Shown here: piece after piece, positions 58,278-64,000 of the stretch
Layout: each line of letters opens with the position of its first letter
Numbering within the stretch: position 1 is the first letter of the stretch
Assembly: GCA_003254885.1 (NCBI GenBank)
Contig: QANT01004024.1
Span: forward strand, 16,501 to 80,500
Direction of reading: 5' to 3'
Source: Purshia tridentata
Lineage: Eukaryota > Streptophyta > Magnoliopsida > Rosales > Rosaceae
DNA length: 64,000 nucleotides
Notes under the pieces: generated by a model
The model's input: the letters and a program-made list of their open reading frames with translations, nothing else
Databases searched by the model: none
Told to the model about the DNA's origin: nothing
Translations under genes and position numbers: made by a program

Positions 58278-58838
58278 TTCAAACGAGGAAAGGTTTACAG
58301 TGGATACCTAGGCACCCAGAGACGAGGAAGGGCGTAGTAAGTGAGGAAATGCTTCTGGGAGTTGAAAATAAGTGTAGATCCGAAGATTCTTGAATAGGTC
58401 AACCTTTCGAACTGCTGCTTAATCCATGGGCAGGCAAGAGACAACCTGGCAAACTGAAATATCTTAGTAGCCAGAGGAAAAGAAAGCAAAAGCAATTCCC
58501 GTAGTAGCGGCAAGCGAAATGGGAACAGCCTAATCCGTGAAAATGGGGTTGTGGGAGAGCAATACAAGCGTCGTGCTGTTAGGCGAAGTGGTGGAGTGCC
58601 GCACCCTAGATGGCGAAAGTCCAGTAGCCGAAAGCATCACTAGCTTACGCTCTGACCTGAGTACCATGGGACACATGGAATCCCGTGTGAATCAGCAAGG
58701 ACCACCTTGCAAGGCTAAATACTCCTGGGTGACTGATAGTGAACTAGTATCGTGAGGGAAGGGTGAAAGGAACCCCCATCGAGGAGTGAAATAGAACATG
58801 AAACCGTAAGCTCCCAAGCAGTGGAAGGAGTCAGGCTA
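58278..58838 (+). rRNA. rrn23: 5' part of plastid 23S rRNA (nuclear copy)
   Basis: It starts TTCAAACGAGGAAAGG and follows plastid 23S rRNA for about 560 nt (TGGATACCTAGGCACCCAGA, GCAGGCAAGAGACAACCTGG, GAACATGAAACCGTAAGCTC). It then breaks off after GTGGAAGGAGTCAGG. The full gene is about 2.8 kb, so domain I and a little more remain. Numerous transitions and no downstream rRNA show that it is a fragment. Confidence 0.92.
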
Positions 58839-58899
58839 ATAGTATTCATCTCATAGTTATATAAAAATTTATTCAAAATTCTTTTTTCTTTATTTATAT

Positions 58900-59688
58900 T
58901 TATTCGAAATTCTTTATTCTTTCTAGAATGTTCAATATATGTTTTACATCTTCTATGCGAAAATGCTTAATTTTCATAAGATCTTCTTGACTGTTATTCA
59001 AAAGGTCCAATAATGTATGTATATTGGAACTTTTGAGGCAATTATAGACCCTGGGGAGCAATTCTGATTGATCAACAAAAATGTATTGCAATTCAATTTC
59101 TTTTTCATTTTTCCTTGGTTTAGCCAATCTACCATGAAAAGTAAAAAAGGGTAAAGTAACTTTGGGTTGATTGTTTTCTAAATGATAGTTTTCTTCTTCT
59201 GCATGTAAAAAGGGAACAAATAAATCAATCAAATTCCGGGAGGCTTCATGAAGTGCTTCTTTCGGAGTTAAACTTCCATTTGTCCATATTTCGAGAAAAA
59301 GTATCTCTTGTTTTTCATTTCCATTCACATAAGAATGAATACTATGATTCGCATTTCGAACAGGCATCTATAGGATAACTTCCGTCTTGAAAGTTATTTG
59401 GTGTTTTTATACGATATCCTTCCTCTCGATTTGTAATTCAATACACAAATTAATTGGTTCTGTTAGGTTAGCTATATGCTGTGTATTATCAACGATTTCC
59501 ATAGAAGGTGGTAAGATAATGTCTTGAGCAGTTACATATCTAGGACCCTTTACACAAATAGACGCGCTACGAGTTCCATACAGATTACTTCTCAATACAA
59601 TTTCTTTCAAATTCATTAAAATTTCATGTACGGATTCTGGAATACCTACTATGGTAGAATATTCATGTGGTATTTTCTCAGATTTTGC
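58900..59688 (-). pseudogene. rpoA: Plastid RNA polymerase alpha subunit (rpoA), nuclear copy
   Basis: From 59688 down the minus strand: [56 protein letters not shown] to [10 protein letters not shown] and a stop (59407). The next frame carries [19 protein letters not shown]. After a small deletion at a repeated [24 protein letters not shown] continues to [20 protein letters not shown] and a stop at 58900. The first about 68 residues are missing. In chloroplasts the subunit assembles the bacterial-type polymerase. The block is on the opposite strand to the other plastid pieces, so it was joined separately. Confidence 0.92.
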
Positions 59689-60774
59689 ACCTCAGGTAGA
59701 CTCCTCGAGACCTCCAGTTGGGGATAATGCTACTACATCTCATAGTGATTCAGGTAACAGTAATGGTCATGTTTTTCTTAGTTCTGACAAGCGTGACTAC
59801 AATGGATGGATAACTTTGATTACTTCACCACCTCCCACGTCCTTCTGGTCATTTCTCCAACCTTTCACTCATCACATGTCCAACCTCTTTTCTCTATTCT
59901 GCTACTCTTTTCCAAACTCACCACGTCCTTAATTGAAGCAGCCTCATAACCGTGAGATCTAATCCCAGTAAGGGTCCAAGATTATTCCACTTGTCCAATT
60001 TAAATAAATCTCACATTTTTCAATTTTTATACACTCCTCTAATTTCAATAAATTACCAAAAATACAACTGGGCTCCAGAAAATATCACGTACTCGTAACA
60101 ACGAATACTAATTTCCTATTAGCTCACAACCAACTATTGATCTCCACTTCTCAAAATAACCAAACACGTAAATTTTGAGTAATACCAAAAATTTTCAGAT
60201 TCTCACATATATGCTATCTATTAAAGACAAGTGTTGATTGACAACTTTCTACTCGATATTAGCATTTTCTTTACTTTTTTTTATTTATTCAACTTGTGTA
60301 AGTTAGATCTTTGTATTTGAAATTCTAAGAGGTATTTTGTATTTATTTAAGGGATTTTTTTTTTTATAAGTCCATTTGGCCCAAATACGGAAGTCAATTA
60401 CCTTGTCGGCCCACTTTTTAAAATGATCAAAGACATGAAAAAATAAGCCATTAAAAACAAGCAAAATTACAACACTACCACCGGTTATTCTATGCAGCCT
60501 ACGTTGTCATTTCATATTCCTTTCATTGTTTTATTAATAAGTTCTGACAACTCGCATTTCATGTTCCTTTAATTATTTCATTAATAAATTCTTACAACTT
60601 ACTACATACTCCACTATGTCTTTTCATGTACATTTCATTATTTTATTATTGAACTATCATAACTTGTCAGGTGTTGTTTGCTTTTAGGTTATTGAATTAA
60701 TACTAAAAAAAATCACATCCAAATTGTACAGTGAAAAAAACGCAATGGCAATAACATTTTATTTTTACTACAAG
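59689..60774. other. No gene recognised
   Basis: Just right of the rpoA piece a short plus frame (to 59932) reads PPVGDNATTSHSDSGNSNGH, Ser/Asn-rich and of unknown meaning. From about 60480 to 60690 there is an imperfect repeat of TTTCATGTTCCTTTAATTAT and TTTATTAATAAGTTCT words. The rest is A/T-rich. Confidence 0.4.
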
Positions 60775-61235
60775 CAGTAACAACTATAGCCCCACCTATA
60801 TGTTGTTATTGACAACCATAGCACCAATTACATTTTTACTAAAAACCATAGCCCATTACATATTGTTATTGATTGTCAATAACAATCAAACCCCCACTTA
60901 TATATTGTTACTGACAAGTAGCAACAACGATAGCCCCACTTCCATATTATTACTGCGTGTCAATAACAATCATAACTTCACTTATGTAATGTTACTATTT
61001 GTTAGTAACAATTATAGCCCCACTTATATATTGTTACTGACAAGTAGTAATAACCATAGCCGAATTTACCTATTGTTACTGATTGTCAGTAACAATCATA
61101 GCCCCATTTATATACAATTAGTAACAATCATAACGCCACTTATATTGTCACTGACAAGTAGTAACAATTATAACCGCACTTACATATTATTACTGATTGT
61201 CAGTAACAATCATAGCCCTATTTATATATTGGCTA
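60775..61235. repeat. 42-bp minisatellite, about 11 units
   Basis: Head-to-tail units with an exact 42-bp period (checked over five consecutive units), for example TATTGTTACTGACAAGTAGT followed by AACAACCATAGCCCCACTTA. Each unit holds a small inverted pair (TTGTTACTGA and TCAGTAACAA). Because 42 is a multiple of three, one frame stays open across the array and spells a 14-residue repeat (SNNHSPTYILLLTS-like). That frame is a by-product and not evidence of a gene. Confidence 0.9.
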
Positions 61236-61573
61236 TAAACAAATATAACAAATTCTACTAACATAACTAAGATGCATATATGCATTGCATGCCTTGGTTT
61301 CTTAATAAGATGAACCAAACTATAACATAATAAACATTCATATCTTCCCACATAAGCAGCTGAATTGAATGACACAAAATAATATAACATAATAAGAGCG
61401 AAAGTAATGTATCAAACTAACTACTCTAGTGCTGCAAAGTTAATCGCTTTCTCTTTTTGTTTTTTGTTTTTATAATGGCTGCAAAGCTAATTGTGAGACA
61501 ATATTTTTTGCAAAGGTTATTCAAAGTTAATTATAACTTTATCTACAAAATGGTACCGTAAGCCTCTTATATC

Positions 61574-62121
61574 TCACTCCAATTCCTTGAGGAAATCAAC
61601 AATATCCACAAAACCTGCAAAATGGAGACCTTGTAAATCAAGGGGGCAATAACCACCAATCAACTTTCAGCATGCTACAACCAATTTTGGTCCAAGTAAC
61701 ACAATACCAAAACATCAAGAAAGTGGCAAACAAATTTGCCACCTGAATCATATAAGCCTTGCCAGCCTTTTTTGTCAACGAAGTTTACTTAATATTAGTC
61801 CCCAAAAAAGAAAGAAATACCACTTGTTTAATTACAGATTTTAATTACCCACAAGCTTCTTCCCATAACTAGATTGATGTGGCTTGCTCGAACTGCTTTT
61901 TAGATCATCCTTTTCATTTGGCAAAATCAGATTACCTTCAACAAGAAGACCTGCATAATATATAATAAATAATGTAATGTATGCTACAATTAGGGTGTCT
62001 GTAATCCTTAGGAAATTACTTAATCACATCATACATATATTTACTATCCAACAAGAATTCTGCTGCTTCAAGAATTTTGGCCGCAGCCATCTCGTGAAGA
62101 ACGGTGTTGAGATAAATCACT
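61574..62121 (-). CDS. 3' end of an unrecognised spliced gene (three exons)
   Basis: On the minus strand three short open pieces splice in frame with GT/AG borders. Exon a is 62121-62045 (VIYLNTVLHEMAAAKILEAA, EFLLD), exon b is 61950-61849 (LLVEGNLILPNEKDDLKSSS, SKPHQSSYGKKLV) and exon c is 61614-61574 (FVDIVDFLKELE, then TGA). The codons split between a/b and b/c give Ser and Gly, so both introns are phase 1. The combined tail is 71 residues, mostly helical with a Ser/Lys-rich middle. I do not recognise the family. Exons upstream of 62121 were not found with confidence; a pyrimidine tract and AG there suggest one. It could be a live gene end or a captured fragment. Bases 61236-61573 would be its 3' flank. 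Confidence 0.5.
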
Positions 62122-62725
62122 CTGCAAAACTAGTCCCAAAAAAGGGTGGCTCCCGACCAAATATACCAATAATATAGCAAAATAGACTAAATAAGAAGCA
62201 AAGGCACTAGAACACAAAATAATTTCTGAAAAAAGAAAAGAAAGCAAAATAATCAGAAATCATGCATGCCCACAAAAGCAAAACCTCTTTCATAATAGAT
62301 TGAGGGAACACTATCAAAATAAGATGGAAAATAAAAAAGTCCAGATTCTACCTTTTTGTACGCATTTCCTTCTGTAATCTCACAAAAAATCCCCAAATCA
62401 AGCTCCAATCCACCAATCAATGTAACCAAGAAAGAAAAAAATCCAAAATTCAAGAAAGAAGATGAGAGAGAGATATTAGAGAGAAATCATAGAGAGAGAA
62501 CGCAGAAAGACATGAGCCAGATAGAGACAAGCAGTAAAAAGAGAACAAAGAGGGATAAAATGAGGTAAAGGGCAAAATTGCCATTTTGAAAAATAGTTAA
62601 ACTAACAGGGAATAGAAATGGACTGGATGGAAACGCAATAAAAAAGTGGACTTTAAAGGGAAAAGGAAGTCCAAAATGGAGTTATTGGTAATTATCTCAA
62701 AATTAAAAACAAAAAAAGCCTCCAC
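62122..62725. other. Upstream side of the spliced gene; no firm exon
   Basis: On the minus strand, 62453-62253 is open (LVTLIGGLELDLGIFCEITE) but has no matching splice into exon a that I can defend. Further up, GAGAGAGA-type purine runs (62460-62500) read as a CT-rich 5' leader on the minus strand. Possible first exon or leader of the gene at 61.6-62.1 kb. Confidence 0.3.
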
Positions 62726-63789
62726 CTAGGGGTGGGCACTTCATTCCGCTATACCGTTCCATACCGTTCCGTGTTAAATTTCATACCGAAAAATGATACC
62801 GATCCCTATACCATACCGAAACCATACCGTACCGATCTTAAATGGTATGGAAACGGTTTCACTCTTTCAATACCGACTAATACCATACTATACCGAGCAT
62901 TAATTAATTTTAAATTTAAATATTTTAATTAATATTTCTATAAAAAAACTAATTAAAAATATAGTATAACTTAGTATATACTACAATTTAATTTAATAAT
63001 TTATATCATATCATATCATAATATTATATTATATCTTAAAGTATTTAAATCCTAAACCCTAAAAGTAAACACTATACCCTATATTCTAATTGGCTAATAT
63101 TATAATTCATAGAAATATAGTAATGGTATCTGCTATATACTATATAGTATACTATAATTCATAGTTAATTTATATCATATCCTAATATTATGATATGATA
63201 TAATATTAGGATATGGTATATAGTTATATATTATATCACATACCCTATACCTTAAGGCTTAAGGCTTAAGAAATTAAAATATAGTATAATAGGGATATGT
63301 AATAATATGTAAAGGGAAAGTAAACTTGGAGGGTTCAAGGCTGCAATCAAGCTGAAATTTGCTATTAAATTGGATTGTTTTTACTGTAAGAATATGTTTA
63401 ATTTTGTTTCGCTATAGCTTACTTGCAAATAGTATTGACTATATGTAATAAGCCATAAGGCTTAAGATCTCTTTTTAAAGAATCTAGACATTCTTTTTGT
63501 TAGGTACTTATGTTTTAGGCTTTTGAATTAAAAAAAAGGGTAGTTAAACGTTGTCTTTATTGAAAAAATATGTTGTTGAATGTTTAGGCAAAACAAAAAG
63601 AAAAAAATTTTAAAAGGTTGACATAGTGTCATACCATACCGTTTCATACCGAATCCGCAGAACACTGGTATGGTATGGTATCATTTTTGAAAATGTCCAT
63701 ATCATACCATATCATACCAGTTAAAAGTTTATGGTATGGGATAGGTATGAGGTTCATACCGTACCAAGTCATACCATGCCCACCCCTAG
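62726..63789. mobile_element. hAT-like non-autonomous element, 13-bp inverted ends
   Basis: Perfect 13-bp inverted termini: CTAGGGGTGGGCA at 62726 and TGCCCACCCCTAG at 63777-63789. This AGGGGTGGGCA start is common in plant hAT MITEs. Both ends are followed inward by many ATACCGT, CATACCG and ATGGTATGG words facing each other. The middle (62950-63270) is very A/T-rich with long palindromes such as TATCATATCATATCATAATA. No coding content. No 8-bp target duplication is visible, so the exact ends or age are uncertain. Confidence 0.72.
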
Positions 63790-64000
63790 TATGTCTTACA
63801 ATAATACAAATTATAAATATGTGTTCTACACTAATGCAAATTCAAATGTATATTTTAAAATAACATCGACATCAAAATACGTGTCATTTTCGGAATTTTT
63901 TCCGTAATCATATATAAGCACATATAACACAAACTCTAACCACACCCCCATAAGACGAAAGCGGTAATAGAAATTGAAAGGTATAGGGGCAAAAGCGGAA

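Larger units (their letters stand above)
52108..59688. other. Chloroplast-derived nuclear DNA (mosaic NUPT)
   Basis: Three blocks come from parts of the plastome that are not adjacent: rps2-atpI (55405-56777), trnI intron-trnI-trnA-5' 23S rRNA (56824-58838) and rpoA (58900-59688, opposite strand). The leader 52108-52449 is probably plastid too. It ends in a non-repetitive frame ([14 protein letters not shown], stop 52273-52275) and, once the solo LTR at 52450 is set aside, runs straight into the rps2 leader, but I could not name its source gene. Many differences look like C-to-T or G-to-A changes plus small indels, as expected for old methylated nuclear copies. None of the genes is intact. 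Confidence 0.88.

Noticed and set aside
56869-58755. Open frames in the trnI-trnA-23S block
   Set aside because: They are intron and rRNA sequence of plastid origin, not protein genes.
60800-61261. 153-residue frame with 14-residue repeats as a repeat protein
   Set aside because: It is fully explained by the 42-bp tandem period. No start context or family resemblance.
62726-63789. 8-bp target duplication for the hAT-like element
   Set aside because: The 8-mers outside the 13-bp termini (CCTCCACC and GTATGTCT) do not match.

Overview
This is nuclear DNA from a flowering plant, probably a eudicot. The evidence is a dense set of plant-type transposons (MuDR-like, CACTA-like, hAT-like, Ty3/gypsy with plant Tat-lineage features), GT/AG introns, and a block of degraded chloroplast DNA. 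I see no intact, clearly functional host gene. The best candidate is the 3' end of an unrecognised spliced gene near 62 kb. There is no CRISPR array, defence island or bacterial-type operon.

Layout. 0-17.1 kb is MULE/Ulp1 country: a partial plus-strand Ulp1-like protease copy (0.4-1.1 kb), a duplicated coiled-coil-like exon module (2.5-3.9 kb, minus), a decayed MuDR transposase (6.0-8.7 kb, minus), and a multi-exon DUF1985-Ulp1 pseudogene (13.25-17.1 kb, minus). Many foldback MITEs built from GTGGACAA-like words lie between and inside these genes. 17.5-26.1 kb holds a 3'-truncated retroposon insertion with an 18-bp target duplication, then a run of long (2-3 kb) gypsy LTRs plus a gag remnant with no pol. 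26.1-29.9 kb is A/T-rich and ends in a CACTA-like terminus. 29.9-37.5 kb is a nest: a solo LTR (TSD GTGGA) interrupted by another LTR and by a MITE (TSD TATTACA), which itself carries a solo LTR (TSD TCATG).

38.9-52.1 kb is a degenerate Tat-lineage Ty3/gypsy element: LTR, primer site, gag, protease, RT, two RNase H domains, integrase, a long antisense ORF, polypurine tract and truncated 3' LTR. Its gag is split by a 2.9-kb solo LTR (TSD AGACA). At 52.1 kb its 3' LTR runs into chloroplast-derived DNA. That block is itself split by a solo LTR (TSD GGAAC). It joins three regions that are not adjacent in plastomes: rps2-atpI, trnI-trnA-23S, and rpoA. 59.7-64 kb holds an exact 42-bp minisatellite, the three-exon gene end, and a hAT-like element with 13-bp inverted termini.

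Relations. Almost every coding piece is broken by stops, frameshifts or lost catalytic residues, so the window reads as a record of insertions with a recoverable order rather than a working gene set. The signals most worth following are perfect heat-shock-element arrays at a fixed place in one LTR family, the GTGGACAA foldback family, the duplicated coiled-coil module, and the chloroplast mosaic.
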